Below are positions 25,658 through 34,769 of a stretch of DNA of 64,000 bases, piece after piece. Position 1 is the first letter of the stretch. Each line of letters opens with the position of its first letter. Origin of the DNA: Mucilaginibacter glaciei (GTDB taxonomy: Bacteria > Bacteroidota > Bacteroidia > Sphingobacteriales > Sphingobacteriaceae); contig NZ_JACWMX010000003.1 in the NCBI RefSeq assembly GCF_014773245.1, positions 372,001 to 436,000 of the forward strand, given 5' to 3'. The notes below the pieces were generated by a model. That model saw nothing but the letters and a program-made list of their open reading frames with translations, was not told the DNA's origin and did not search any database. Made by a program: the position numbers and the translations under genes.

Positions 25658-26592
25658 TGGTATCAGTCATCATCCCTAATTATAACCACGCACCCTACTT
25701 AAACGATCGGCTCAACTCTGTATTGGCACAAACTTATCAGGATTTTGAACTAATCATACTCGACGACTGTTCAACAGACGGCAGCTTTGAAATTATCCGG
25801 AGATATGGCAATAATCCAAAAGTTAGCCATATCGTAGTTAATAGCGCAAACAGCGGCGGCCCCTTTCATCAGTGGAAAAAAGGTATCGTATTAGCTAAAG
25901 GCGATTACGTTTGGATAGCTGAAAGTGACGATTGGTGCGAGCCAACTTTGCTGGAAACACTCGTAAATGCATTGGATGCTAATAAAAATTGTGTTTTAGC
26001 TTACGTGCAAACCCATACAATAAATGATGGCAACACTATATTACAAACATCGGCGCATAACAAACTTGCCGAACTGGTGCCCGGGAAAGAATATATCAAA
26101 AGTTATTTAACTGCCTCTTGTTCTATTTGGAATGCCAGTATGCTGGTTTTTAGGAAGCGGTACTTTAGCAATGTGTCAGACCGTTTCACACCCTTTAAAA
26201 TGAGCGGCGACTGGCTGTTTTATATCGAAATGGCCCGCCAGGGCGATGTTTTTATATCAGGTAAGGTGCTTAATTATTTCCGTAATCACGATAAAGATGT
26301 AAGCGGCAAAATGTATAGCACGGGCAAAAACTACCTGGAAGAAATTGAGATATTGAAGATATTAGCAAACGACGGACAGATTTCTCCGGCCGATTATAAA
26401 AGCAATTTGTTAGAAAAATTCGTCCGGTACACTGTTCATAAATACAAGTTTACAGCAGCAGTGAAGGGGCGTATCGAAGAAGCTTTTTATAGTAATGGTA
26501 CAGCATCATATAAAAACTATCTGCGCGTTAATGGCACACTAAAATTATTACAGATTCGCGCGCAACGGCGCCTAAATATGCTGTTTAAATGA
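25657..26592 (+). CDS. Glycosyltransferase family 2
   Basis: 311 residues. MVSVIIPNYNHAPYLNDRLN opens a typical GT2 domain, with LIILDDCSTDGS and the metal-binding segment WIAESDDWCEP (E89-D92). SGDWLFYIEMARQGDVF supplies the second acidic motif. A C-terminal helical region (about 230-311) has basic residues. It overlaps its neighbours on both sides by a few bases. Relatives commonly act on surface polysaccharides; specificity is unknown. Confidence 0.9.
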   Translation: MVSVIIPNYNHAPYLNDRLNSVLAQTYQDFELIILDDCSTDGSFEIIRRYGNNPKVSHIVVNSANSGGPFHQWKKGIVLAKGDYVWIAESDDWCEPTLLETLVNALDANKNCVLAYVQTHTINDGNTILQTSAHNKLAELVPGKEYIKSYLTASCSIWNASMLVFRKRYFSNVSDRFTPFKMSGDWLFYIEMARQGDVFISGKVLNYFRNHDKDVSGKMYSTGKNYLEEIEILKILANDGQISPADYKSNLLEKFVRYTVHKYKFTAAVKGRIEEAFYSNGTASYKNYLRVNGTLKLLQIRAQRRLNMLFK

Positions 26593-27431
26593 ACAGGGAT
26601 TTAAACATTTGTGTAGTTATCCCGGTGCATCAACCAGTGCCCTCGGTACATGAGTTGATCTCGCTAAAAGCAGCCGCATCGAAATTAAATATTTATGATT
26701 GTTATCTCGTACACCCGCAGGGTATGGATATTTCAGCCTACACTGCTGTTTTTGCAAATTTGATATTGCAGCCTGTTGATGCCCTTTGCTTGACATCTGT
26801 AGAGCAATATAACAAATTGAAACTAAACCTTGCTTTTTACAAGCTGTTTGAGGCCTATCAATACATGCTAACGTACGAGTTGGATGCCTACATATTTGAT
26901 GCCGATTTTGAGGCCGTAGGCGCACTGGAGTTTGATTTTATAGGCGCTCCTTTTTTCGAAGGTTATTGGGATGCGGCGCCCGGAGCTCAACTGGTAAAGG
27001 GGTGTAATTCGGGTTTTTCTATTCGTAATAATCATTCTTGTATACAGGTACTTAGCGCAATGGGCCGTTTTAAACCGGGTTGGTTCTTGTATAGGGTTTC
27101 GCTCGCTTATTCATCAAGACTGCGGCAATGGCTCAATAAAATTACAGGGGGTAAGTATGAAATTTATTTGAGTGGTAAATTTGCTTTTTACTTTGCAGAT
27201 TTTCATTTAAACGAGGATGTGGTATGGACGGAAGTAGTGCCACAAATGTTCCCGTGCTTTAAAGTAGCCGACCCAATAAGCGCTTTGAAATTTAGTTTTG
27301 AATATAACCTTGCCGATTCATTGCGTTTAAACGGCGATAAGTTACCTTTGGGCTGCCATGCATGGCAAAAACATATTGACTTTTGGGGGCCGTATATAGA
27401 CGCTAGGAAGCCTACGAACGATTTAGAATAA
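26589..27431 (+). CDS. DUF5672-type putative glycosyltransferase
   Basis: 280 residues. The pattern fits DUF5672: VVIPVHQPVPS at the start, FYKLFEAYQYMLTYELDAYIF, a D104-A-D106 motif, FDFIGAPFFEGYW (116-128), VKGCNSGFSIRN (136-147) and a late NEDVVWTEV. These proteins look like GT-A enzymes and are found in polysaccharide loci, but biochemical data are scarce. In this window it is embedded among glycosyltransferase genes, overlapping the GT2 before it by four bases. I consider a transferase role likely and the substrate unknown. Confidence 0.82.
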   Translation: MNRDLNICVVIPVHQPVPSVHELISLKAAASKLNIYDCYLVHPQGMDISAYTAVFANLILQPVDALCLTSVEQYNKLKLNLAFYKLFEAYQYMLTYELDAYIFDADFEAVGALEFDFIGAPFFEGYWDAAPGAQLVKGCNSGFSIRNNHSCIQVLSAMGRFKPGWFLYRVSLAYSSRLRQWLNKITGGKYEIYLSGKFAFYFADFHLNEDVVWTEVVPQMFPCFKVADPISALKFSFEYNLADSLRLNGDKLPLGCHAWQKHIDFWGPYIDARKPTNDLE

Positions 27432-27440
27432 GGCAATTAA

Positions 27441-28610
27441 ATGAGGTTTGATTTTTATGTTTCGGCAATGTCTGTTTCTGATCTGCACGGCGGGGGGCTA
27501 ACCCTGCAACGTGTATTGGGGGACGACCTCGAGGACATTGCTTACTTTATACATGTTAATCGTTTTGGTAGTGATATCCCAATTTCACCAAAATTTCAAA
27601 GCAGGAGCATTGATATCCCTTCGCTTTGGGATAGCGATATTGCCAGGAAGATATTAGGCCGCACGCTATCGGCCAAGTTGAGCCGCATGCCGGTAATGAT
27701 AAAATTACATTCCAAACATACAGCCAAAGTTATTAAAACCAGGTTTGGCAAAAAACGCGAATTGCACGCGCTGATATGCCCGCAGGGTGCAGACGCTATT
27801 AATGCTATCCACCAGTTAAAAAAGGTAAAGCGGGTAAAATATATTACCTGGGTGATGGACGATCATTTACTGCAATATGTAAATGGAGTGTGGCAATATC
27901 CTGAATTTGTTGAAAATATTTTTGCCGATCATTTGCGCAAAGCGCAACATGTTTTTGTAATAAGCCCTGCCATGCAGCAGTTTTACGAAGAAAGATTTGG
28001 GGTAAGCTCCACAGTATTATTCGGATCTTCGGATAGGCCGGAAGATGCTCCTGAATATTGTGTTAATAAAGAGAGCGCGTTAAGAATCGGTTATTTTGGC
28101 GCTGTTGCATCGTGGCAACACGATGCATTACTTGCCGTAAAAAATGCAATCGAAGATACTTCAACAAAGCTTGATATTTATTCAGGCGTTGAAGAGTTCC
28201 CTGCGGAATTGCAATCGGCCGAAGTGAATTTCAAGGGGAGGGTAGCACCGCACGAAGTACAAACTACGATGCTTGATTATGATGCCATGTTGCTACCCAT
28301 TAGTTTTGAAGATGGGCTGCGTAACATGTCGCAGTTTAATATAGCCACTAAGATGAGCGAATATCTGGCATGCGGGATCCCGATTGTTGTTGTTGGGCCC
28401 CCGTATGCAGCAATGGTTAATTATTTGCAGGAACATAACGCGGCGATAGTAATATCTTCTAATGCCAAAGATGATATCATCAACGGAATGGAGCAACTCA
28501 GAAGCGAGGCGTTGATACAAGAGATATTAAAAAATGCCGAAACCCTCGTAAATACAGAAGTAGGCACTTTGCCCATGCGCAAAAGGTGGTCATCCGTTGT
28601 AAATTCATAA
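27441..28610 (+). CDS. GT-B glycosyltransferase (GT4-like)
   Basis: 389 residues. The N-terminal half begins with FYVSAMSVSDLHGGGLTLQR, a glycine-rich loop typical of GT-B acceptor domains. The C-terminal half has LRIGYFGAVASWQHDALL, LLPISFEDGLRNMSQFNIATKM (in sections) and EYLACGIPIVVVGPP, the usual nucleotide-sugar binding half of GT4-like enzymes. The classical E-x7-E is not clear. Cytoplasmic, no signal. It ends 11 bases before the TTG proposed as the next gene start, and within the same operon. Specificity is unknown. Confidence 0.83.
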   Translation: MRFDFYVSAMSVSDLHGGGLTLQRVLGDDLEDIAYFIHVNRFGSDIPISPKFQSRSIDIPSLWDSDIARKILGRTLSAKLSRMPVMIKLHSKHTAKVIKTRFGKKRELHALICPQGADAINAIHQLKKVKRVKYITWVMDDHLLQYVNGVWQYPEFVENIFADHLRKAQHVFVISPAMQQFYEERFGVSSTVLFGSSDRPEDAPEYCVNKESALRIGYFGAVASWQHDALLAVKNAIEDTSTKLDIYSGVEEFPAELQSAEVNFKGRVAPHEVQTTMLDYDAMLLPISFEDGLRNMSQFNIATKMSEYLACGIPIVVVGPPYAAMVNYLQEHNAAIVISSNAKDDIINGMEQLRSEALIQEILKNAETLVNTEVGTLPMRKRWSSVVNS

Positions 28611-28621
28611 TTCAAATTACT

Positions 28622-29734
28622 TTGAAGATACTTTCCTATCATCCGTTCTCTTTAAATGCCAACGGTGGCGGCAGCCGCATATTACGAAGGTTGTATGAGG
28701 GGCACGAGCATGATGTAGAAACAATTATCGTTTCAGAATCGATAGTCAAATCTGCTCGGGGGAAGGTAAAAGAAACAGTAGTTCATGCAAATCCGGTAAT
28801 TAGGCCCTGGGCCAGGTGGAGAATACGTAACCTGCTGATATGGCTGCGTGTGGGTGCTTTCAAGCCTAACACCATTAAAAAAATTCGCAAGGCTGCGGCA
28901 AAAATTAATTATGACGTTTTGCATGTGGTTAACCACTATATTTTTTCGGCTGCTTTGTGCGATGAAGAATTTACCAGGGGTAAAAAACTATGGGTATCGT
29001 TCCATGATCATTATAACGAAATTAAGAGCCCCGTTGCAGATACCCGTAAACTTTGGGCAGCCGCACATCGGCGCTTAGTCATATCACATGAGTTAGGCCA
29101 AAAATATCAGCTGGAATTTGGGCAAAGGCCATATGAAATTATTACCGATGGTGTTACCAAAACTGAAATAAACCGGGATATCCGCAAACGCTCACCGTTG
29201 ATAACCATTTATTTTGCCGGATTGCTGCACATTACTTATTTGCCTTTGTTTGATGCTTTAGCCAAGGCTTTAGATGTGTTGAATAAACAAGGTTTATCAT
29301 TTAAACTCATATTGCGCGGAACACAACAGCTTAAATTTTTGCAGAACCGTGCTTTTGAAACCATATATCGCCCAATGACCCTTGATCAAAAGGAGTTAAA
29401 AGCAGAATTAGATGAGGCAGATATTTTGTATCTTCCCATCAAGTTCACAAGTCCCGATTTTTACTTATACAGCCTGTCTACTAAAATGGTGGGTTATTTG
29501 GCATCGCCAGGTGCAATACTATATCACGGGCCCGGCGATAGTGCGGCTTGCAGCTTGCTCCAACAACATGATGCGGCGGTTTGTTGTACAGGGTTAACTG
29601 CTGATGATTTAGCCAATGATATCAGGCAATGCTTAACTGCAGCAGAAGAAATATCTGCGGCAGCTAAGGTTTTGGTGGCTAACAGGTTTGACTTGGAGGC
29701 AATAAGAGAGCGCTTTTGGATGGGTGCAGTGTGA
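28622..29734 (+). CDS. GT-B glycosyltransferase, copy 1 of a duplicated pair, TTG start
   Basis: 370 residues from a TTG at 28622, chosen because its paralogue at 30896 begins its matching segment at the same point (KILSYHPFSLNANGGGSR here, KILSIQPVSLYRNGGASR there). A GTG at 28586 would add twelve residues and overlap the previous gene. Shared landmarks include RNLLIWLR, KLWVSFHDH, RRLVISHELG, ITDGV and FYLYSLSTKMVGYL. The fold is GT-B; the late STKMVGYLASPGAILYHGPGD region is the donor site. It lies just before the epimerase gene, with the paralogue just after it, so the two probably act on related intermediates. Donor unknown. Confidence 0.82.
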   Translation: MKILSYHPFSLNANGGGSRILRRLYEGHEHDVETIIVSESIVKSARGKVKETVVHANPVIRPWARWRIRNLLIWLRVGAFKPNTIKKIRKAAAKINYDVLHVVNHYIFSAALCDEEFTRGKKLWVSFHDHYNEIKSPVADTRKLWAAAHRRLVISHELGQKYQLEFGQRPYEIITDGVTKTEINRDIRKRSPLITIYFAGLLHITYLPLFDALAKALDVLNKQGLSFKLILRGTQQLKFLQNRAFETIYRPMTLDQKELKAELDEADILYLPIKFTSPDFYLYSLSTKMVGYLASPGAILYHGPGDSAACSLLQQHDAAVCCTGLTADDLANDIRQCLTAAEEISAAAKVLVANRFDLEAIRERFWMGAV

Positions 29735-29826
29735 TTTTTTTAGTACTTTATTAGCATTATTGTGTTGCCACTAAATAATTAACTTTGTGGGTTGCGGTTG
29801 CGCAACGCTTACTATGCTACCAGTAC

Positions 29827-30894
29827 ATGTTTAATAAGTCAAAAAAAATATTAGTTACCGGGTCGTCAGGCTTAATAGGTTCAGAGGTATGCTTACATTT
29901 TGCTGCCCTGGGCTGGGAGATACACGGGTTGGATAACAACCAACGCGCCGTATTTTTTGGCGAACAGGGCGACACGCGTTGGAACCAGAACAGGATTCAA
30001 AAGCAATTGGGTAAAAGTTTTATTCACCACGAATTGGATATCCGCGACCGGCCTGGTGTATTGGCTTTGTTAAACGAGATAAGGCCGGTAGCTGTTGTTC
30101 ATGCCGCGGCACAACCCTCGCATGACCGTGCCGCCGCTATCCCTTTTGATGACTTTGATACCAATGCCTTAGGTACCTTAAACCTGCTGGAAGCAGTAAG
30201 GCAGTTTTGTCCCGAATCGCCATTTATACACCTTTCAACCAATAAGGTTTACGGCGACAAGCCGAATTTTTTAGAGTTGGTTGAAAAAGAAACCCGTTGG
30301 GATTACGCCGACCCTCTTTATTACAATGGCATTACCGAAGATTTTTCGATAGACCAGAGCAAACATTCAATTTTTGGCGCGTCTAAAGTAGCTGCTGATA
30401 TTATGGTGCAGGAGTATGGCCGGTATTTTGGCATTCCTACCTGCTGCCTGCGTGGTGGTTGCTTAACCGGCCCTAACCACTCGGGTGTGGAATTACATGG
30501 CTTTTTGAGCTATCTGGTTAAATGCAATATTGAAGGCCGGGAGTACAAAGTATTCGGTTATAAAGGCAAGCAGGTACGTGATAATATCCACTCTTTTGAC
30601 GTAGCTAATTTTATTGATGCTTTTATCGATAGCCCCAGAGTTGCCGAAGTTTATAATATTGGCGGCGGCCGCGAAAATTCCTGCTCCATTTGGGAAGCTT
30701 TTAAAATAGCCGAACAGTTTACCGGTAAGGCGCAGGTGCATAGTTATGTAGAAGAGAACCGCATAGGTGACCATATTTGTTATATTTCCAACCTGGCAAA
30801 ACTAAGGGCGCACTATCCAAAGTGGGATATCACTATATCTTTAGAAGAAACCATAGGGCAAATTGTATCGGCATTAACCAGTCGTAAGTTATAA
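29827..30894 (+). CDS. NAD-dependent sugar epimerase, CDP-paratose 2-epimerase-like SDR
   Basis: 355 residues from the ATG at 29827; a GTG 42 bases upstream would add an unlikely leader. The Rossmann motif TGSSGLIG is at 11-18. Other landmarks are [36 protein letters not shown] and [12 protein letters not shown]. The usual SDR Tyr-x3-Lys appears as Phe-Gly-Ala-Ser-Lys, a form I also recall in close relatives. The family is extended SDR, nearest in pattern to CDP-tyvelose/paratose 2-epimerases, though the true substrate may be another nucleotide sugar. It sits between two paralogous glycosyltransferases, suggesting that it makes the donor or isomer one of them uses. The next gene starts two bases after its stop. 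Confidence 0.83.
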   Translation: MFNKSKKILVTGSSGLIGSEVCLHFAALGWEIHGLDNNQRAVFFGEQGDTRWNQNRIQKQLGKSFIHHELDIRDRPGVLALLNEIRPVAVVHAAAQPSHDRAAAIPFDDFDTNALGTLNLLEAVRQFCPESPFIHLSTNKVYGDKPNFLELVEKETRWDYADPLYYNGITEDFSIDQSKHSIFGASKVAADIMVQEYGRYFGIPTCCLRGGCLTGPNHSGVELHGFLSYLVKCNIEGREYKVFGYKGKQVRDNIHSFDVANFIDAFIDSPRVAEVYNIGGGRENSCSIWEAFKIAEQFTGKAQVHSYVEENRIGDHICYISNLAKLRAHYPKWDITISLEETIGQIVSALTSRKL

Positions 30895-30895
30895 C

Positions 30896-32020
30896 ATGTC
30901 ACAAACGCCTGTAAAGATCTTATCTATTCAGCCGGTGTCACTTTACCGTAACGGAGGGGCATCGCGTTTGTTACGACGGTTATACAGCGGTTACGAGAGC
31001 AGGATACAGTCTATCGGTGTTTCAGATAACACAGGCGAACTTTTACAGGGCAATATGCCCGAAACCATTATAAAGGCGCGGCCCTTACAACGTACCTGGA
31101 TGCGGTGGAAAGCGCGTAATCTGGTAATCTGGTTAAGGGAAAAAGTCATCTGCAAGTATACAATGCACCGCATTCGGAAAGCAGCATCAAAAGCTGATTG
31201 TCAGGTTATTCATACTATAAGTCATGGTCCGTACACTATGGCCGCTTATCACCCATCAATATTAAAAGGCAAGCAGCTATGGGTATCTTTTCATGATCAT
31301 TTTATACCGGCAGGCACTTCATTTAACAATACGCAATTACTTTGGGCTAATGCAAACCGGCGGTTGGTTATATCGCAGCAAATGGGTGATGAATATAACC
31401 GTTTGTTCGGCACGCAACATTATGAACTGATCACCGATGGTGTGTTAGCCAATGAGCTATCCGCCCCGCGGGCGATGGATAATGTAAAGCTGGTAACTAT
31501 ATATTTTTCTGGCTTGCTGCATAACGAGTATTACCCGCTTTTTGAAATATTGGCTAACGCGCTGGATGTCCTGGCAAATAAAGGTATAGTGTGCGAATTG
31601 CTACTTCGTGGTACGCAAAAGCTCGGGTTTTTAAAAAAGCGAAAATTTACCACGCATTACCTCACCGGTTTCGTAAGCGACGAAATGATTAAGCAGGAGA
31701 TGGATGCCGCCTCAATTCTGTATCTTCCCATTAAATTTAACGATCCGGAGTTTTATCTGTACAGCTTATCAACCAAAATGGTAGGTTACCTGGGTGCGCC
31801 AGGCTGTATATTGTACCATGGTCCCGCAGATAGTGCAGCAGGAACAATGCTTCGCGACGCAAACGCCGCAGTAAGTTGTACCTCATTAAATACCGGCGAC
31901 TTGGTTGGCAAAATTACAGAACTGATAGCTGATAGGGGGGCGGTGTCGGCAAACGCCAAACTGCTTGCCCGCAACAGGTTTGATATGATTACTATTAAAA
32001 AGCAATTTTGGCAGGAATAA
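30896..32020 (+). CDS. GT-B glycosyltransferase, copy 2 of the duplicated pair
   Basis: 374 residues. It matches the protein at 28622 along its length: VKILSIQPVSLYRNGGASRL, RNLVIWLREK, KQLWVSFHDHF, RRLVISQQMG, ITDGVLANE, GTQKLGFLKKRKF and FYLYSLSTKMVGYLGAPG. By eye about half the residues agree in these segments, so the pair arose by duplication and has diverged. GT-B fold, cytoplasmic. Its start is two bases after the epimerase stop. A likely division of labour is transfer of the same or an epimerised sugar to different acceptors; this is inference. Confidence 0.84.
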   Translation: MSQTPVKILSIQPVSLYRNGGASRLLRRLYSGYESRIQSIGVSDNTGELLQGNMPETIIKARPLQRTWMRWKARNLVIWLREKVICKYTMHRIRKAASKADCQVIHTISHGPYTMAAYHPSILKGKQLWVSFHDHFIPAGTSFNNTQLLWANANRRLVISQQMGDEYNRLFGTQHYELITDGVLANELSAPRAMDNVKLVTIYFSGLLHNEYYPLFEILANALDVLANKGIVCELLLRGTQKLGFLKKRKFTTHYLTGFVSDEMIKQEMDAASILYLPIKFNDPEFYLYSLSTKMVGYLGAPGCILYHGPADSAAGTMLRDANAAVSCTSLNTGDLVGKITELIADRGAVSANAKLLARNRFDMITIKKQFWQE

Positions 32021-32043
32021 CCTGAATTTAATATTTTGAAAAA

Positions 32044-32577
32044 ATGAGGCGATTGATTGCAGAATTAAGGATTTACATCTGTAACAGGTGGGTGGCAGCT
32101 ATCCCCAGCCATACGCTCAGGCAGTTTTATTACCGTAACATAATGAAATACGGCATCGGCCACAATACAGCTATATTAATGGATTGTACATTTGATTGTA
32201 CGCAGCATTTCAGTATCGGCAATAATTCGGTAGTCAACACCAAATGCAGGTTAGATAACAAAAGCAGCATCACAATAGGTAATAACGTATCAATATCTCA
32301 AGAGGTAATGATCCTGTCGGCCGATCATGATCCCGACTCGGCAACGTTTACCAGTAGAAATTTACCCGTGGTTATAGAGGACTATGTTTTTATAGGTTCG
32401 CGGGCTATAATTATGCCTGGGGTAACAATAGGGTATGGGGCGGTGATTGCAGCAGGGGCATTAGTAAAAGAAAATGTAGAAGCTTATGCGATAGTAGGAG
32501 GGGTACCCGCAAAATTCATACGCAAAAGGAACACCGAATTGAGTTACCAGCTATCCTACAGGCGATTATTTCAATAA
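32044..32577 (+). CDS. Hexapeptide-repeat acyltransferase (left-handed beta-helix)
   Basis: 177 residues. After an N-terminal helical part, hexapeptide repeats appear from about 60 ([27 protein letters not shown]) to 160, with the catalytic-type histidine in LSADHDPDS and the closing VGGVPAKFI. The pattern is that of maltose/galactoside O-acetyltransferase relatives found in polysaccharide loci. Acetyl-CoA is the probable donor and a sugar hydroxyl the acceptor. It ends the first run of close-packed genes in block A; a minus-strand gene abuts its stop. Confidence 0.87.
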   Translation: MRRLIAELRIYICNRWVAAIPSHTLRQFYYRNIMKYGIGHNTAILMDCTFDCTQHFSIGNNSVVNTKCRLDNKSSITIGNNVSISQEVMILSADHDPDSATFTSRNLPVVIEDYVFIGSRAIIMPGVTIGYGAVIAAGALVKENVEAYAIVGGVPAKFIRKRNTELSYQLSYRRLFQ

Positions 32578-32760
32578 TTACACCTGGTATTTTTTCACCT
32601 CTTCGCTCTTCATGATCCTATACCTGTTTGTCATGCATCGGGCACAGAAGAATGTTTTTATGGGTAAAAAGAATAGTAAAGTTTTAAGTAAAAATGGAGT
32701 GGGTTTTTTGTAATGATACGGCTGATTGCATTTGCTGCAATAAAGGAAAGGTTTATTCAT
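32578..32760 (-). CDS. Small putative zinc-ribbon protein, 60 residues
   Basis: Minus-strand frame of 60 residues with two CxxC pairs, C8-S-K-C11 and C39-A-R-C42, separated by a lysine-rich then hydrophobic stretch (TPFLLKTLLFFLPIK). The four cysteines are well placed for zinc, and the rest (YCSKCNQPYHY, FFCARCMTNRYRI) resembles short zinc-ribbon proteins. Its stop directly abuts the acyltransferase stop, with no room for a terminator. It interrupts the otherwise plus-strand block A, so 33036 onward probably has its own promoter. Function unknown; it could still be a chance frame. Confidence 0.55.
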   Translation of the reverse strand: MNKPFLYCSKCNQPYHYKKPTPFLLKTLLFFLPIKTFFCARCMTNRYRIMKSEEVKKYQV

Positions 32761-33035
32761 GTATCGTTATAACTATAAGGTCAGTAAGTTCAAATCAGGG
32801 TATTTGGTTTACTGGAGGGGGCAGTAAGATACAAATATGTTAATAATAAAAGTAAGTTTTTTGCTTTAAAATGTAAAAATTTTATGTCAAACGGAAAAGG
32901 ACCTTACTTTATGATTGCGTTTATGTCTACATAATTTACGAAAGAAAAATGTGATTGGTTGTGATGTTGGTGTATTTTATTTTTATTTACTTTAGTTAAA
33001 TCCATTGCATTTAATATTATTTTCCAACCAACCTA
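32761..33035 (+). promoter_or_regulatory. Gene-free gap before the second part of block A
   Basis: No gene is seen in these 275 bases. A weak promoter candidate is TTG at 32967-32969, an 18-base spacer and TACTTTAG at 32988-32995, with one base off the TAnnTTTG pattern, 40 bases before the ATG at 33036. Eight-base arms AAAGTAAG (32849-32856) and CTTACTTT (32903-32910) form a distant inverted repeat of uncertain meaning. Confidence 0.3.
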
Positions 33036-34163
33036 ATGGGTACTACTTCAACTATTCTACAACTCACTTTCTTATGCAGCGGGCTTGAACCGGGCCGCGA
33101 CGGCGTAGGCGACTATACACGTAGGTTGGCCGCGGCATTAATAAAGCAGGGTCATCATTGTACGGTAATTGCGTTTAATGACCGGTACATATCTGCTGAT
33201 GAGCAAAGCAAACAAATAGTAGACGATACCGAAGTTTCTATATTTCGTATTGCAGCTGCACAACCTGCGCAACAACGCTTTGCTGCGGTTAAGGCACACG
33301 TTCAACAATTTGATCCGCAATGGATCAGTTTGCAATTTGTTCCTTTTGGGTTTCATGCAAAAGGGCTTACATTTGGGTTAAGTAAGTTATTGCTATCGAT
33401 AAGTAAAACAGCCCAATGGCATCTGATGGTGCACGAACTTTGGGTGGGGATGGATAAACAATCGCCTGCAAAACATATCGCCTGGGGTTGGCTGCAAAAG
33501 CAGTTAATACGGTCCCTATTTCGTAAACTTAACCCTGCTGTAATTGCTACCCAATCTTTGCTATATCAAAATCAGCTGGGTAAAATGGGTTTTGACGCTT
33601 CTTATTTACCACTGTTTTCAAATATACCTGTTAGCGGTGTTAAGCGGTCACGTTCAGATCGAACCGTTTACCTCATTATATTTGGTAATATTCATTTTGG
33701 AGCGCCTGTAAAACAATTTGCAGCAGAAGTTGCTGCACACGGCCAATCGGCTAAAATCAAATACATTTTAAAAATTGTGGGCCATTGTGGTGACGAGCAA
33801 GCTGTATGGCTAAAAGAGTGGAAATCGACAGGTATGGATGCGGAATTGGTAGGTCAGCAATCGCCAGATCGGATATCGGCCGAATTGATCAACGCAGATA
33901 TTGCTATAACCACTACACCAGTAACCATTACAGATAAAAGCGGTTCATTCGCAGCAATGCGTGAGCATGATTTACCGGTGATAAGTGTTTCGCGGCCCTG
34001 GCATGCGAACGGATTTGAAAAGATGGCTGTACCCGATGGCGTTTTTTACTACCAAAAGGGTAACTTTAAAGAGTTTTTAAACCGGGCAGCAAACCGGCAA
34101 CATGCTAAAAGCAACGTTGATGTGTTAGCAAAACAACTAAGCAGTTTATTATATCATATTTAA
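33036..34163 (+). CDS. GT-B glycosyltransferase-like protein
   Basis: 375 residues. EPGRDGVGDYTRRLAAAL at 18-35 is the glycine-containing loop at the start of a GT-B fold. HHCTVIAFNDRYI and WISLQFVPFGFHAKG follow. In the C-terminal half, IIFGNIHFGAPVKQF and SPDRISAELINADIAITT match the nucleotide-binding side, but no E-x7-E is visible, and the segment GSFAAMREHDLPVISVSRPWH takes its place. The fold is therefore recognisable and the exact family uncertain. It overlaps the following acyltransferase gene by one base. Cytoplasmic. Confidence 0.78.
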   Translation: MGTTSTILQLTFLCSGLEPGRDGVGDYTRRLAAALIKQGHHCTVIAFNDRYISADEQSKQIVDDTEVSIFRIAAAQPAQQRFAAVKAHVQQFDPQWISLQFVPFGFHAKGLTFGLSKLLLSISKTAQWHLMVHELWVGMDKQSPAKHIAWGWLQKQLIRSLFRKLNPAVIATQSLLYQNQLGKMGFDASYLPLFSNIPVSGVKRSRSDRTVYLIIFGNIHFGAPVKQFAAEVAAHGQSAKIKYILKIVGHCGDEQAVWLKEWKSTGMDAELVGQQSPDRISAELINADIAITTTPVTITDKSGSFAAMREHDLPVISVSRPWHANGFEKMAVPDGVFYYQKGNFKEFLNRAANRQHAKSNVDVLAKQLSSLLYHI

Positions 34164-34756
34164 TGGCCAGCCTAAAATACCTTTGGAGTAACCGTGCAAA
34201 ATTTCCGTTTGCTTCAAACGCGTTTAATCGTGCCTGGGCAAAGCGTTTGCTGTTATTTGGGCGGTTACTTAAAATGAACCGCCGCCGCCGTAAATTGGTC
34301 AATAAAGGTGCTGATATTGATAACCGTGCCGAAATTGGCATCGCTAAGATAGACGGGCATAAACACCGGCTAACAGTTGGTGGGTTTTCATTTATAGGCC
34401 GGGCCGCTATTGTATTACACGCCAACGTAACCATCGGTAGTTATGTTTGTATCAATGATGGGGTTGAATTATTAACGGCATCGCACGATGTTACCGACCC
34501 CGCTTGGGCTCAAGTAGCCAGCGAAATAATTATAGAGGATTATGCCTGGATTGGGCAGGGAGCTATGCTGCTACCCGGCGTTACTATAGGCCGCGGCGCG
34601 GTAGTTGGGGCAAGGGCTGTAGTAACCAAATCTGTTGCGGCCGGTGCTATTGTAGCAGGTAACCCTGCAGTTGTGCTACCAAAAACCCGCAGTGAAGAAT
34701 TAAACTATAACCCGTGTGAATTTTTAGCCACTAACCGGGCATGGCTTGTAGGATGA
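34163..34756 (+). CDS. Hexapeptide-repeat acyltransferase
   Basis: 197 residues. A basic N-terminal helix (LLKMNRRRRKLVNKGADI) is followed by hexapeptide turns such as IGRAAIVLHANVTIGSYVCI, the histidine-containing LLTASHDVTDP, and WIGQGAMLLPGVTIGRGAVVGARAVVT. VAGNPAVVLP closes the helix. It belongs to the acetyltransferase group that includes WcaF/NodL-like enzymes. It overlaps the preceding glycosyltransferase gene by one base, suggesting that both modify the same residue. Confidence 0.87.
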   Translation: MASLKYLWSNRAKFPFASNAFNRAWAKRLLLFGRLLKMNRRRRKLVNKGADIDNRAEIGIAKIDGHKHRLTVGGFSFIGRAAIVLHANVTIGSYVCINDGVELLTASHDVTDPAWAQVASEIIIEDYAWIGQGAMLLPGVTIGRGAVVGARAVVTKSVAAGAIVAGNPAVVLPKTRSEELNYNPCEFLATNRAWLVG

Positions 34757-34769
34757 CATTTATAGATAT

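Noticed and set aside
29785-29826. GTG start for the epimerase adding 14 residues
   Set aside because: The added residues ([12 protein letters not shown]) do not fit an SDR start; the ATG at 29827 begins right before the Rossmann strand.
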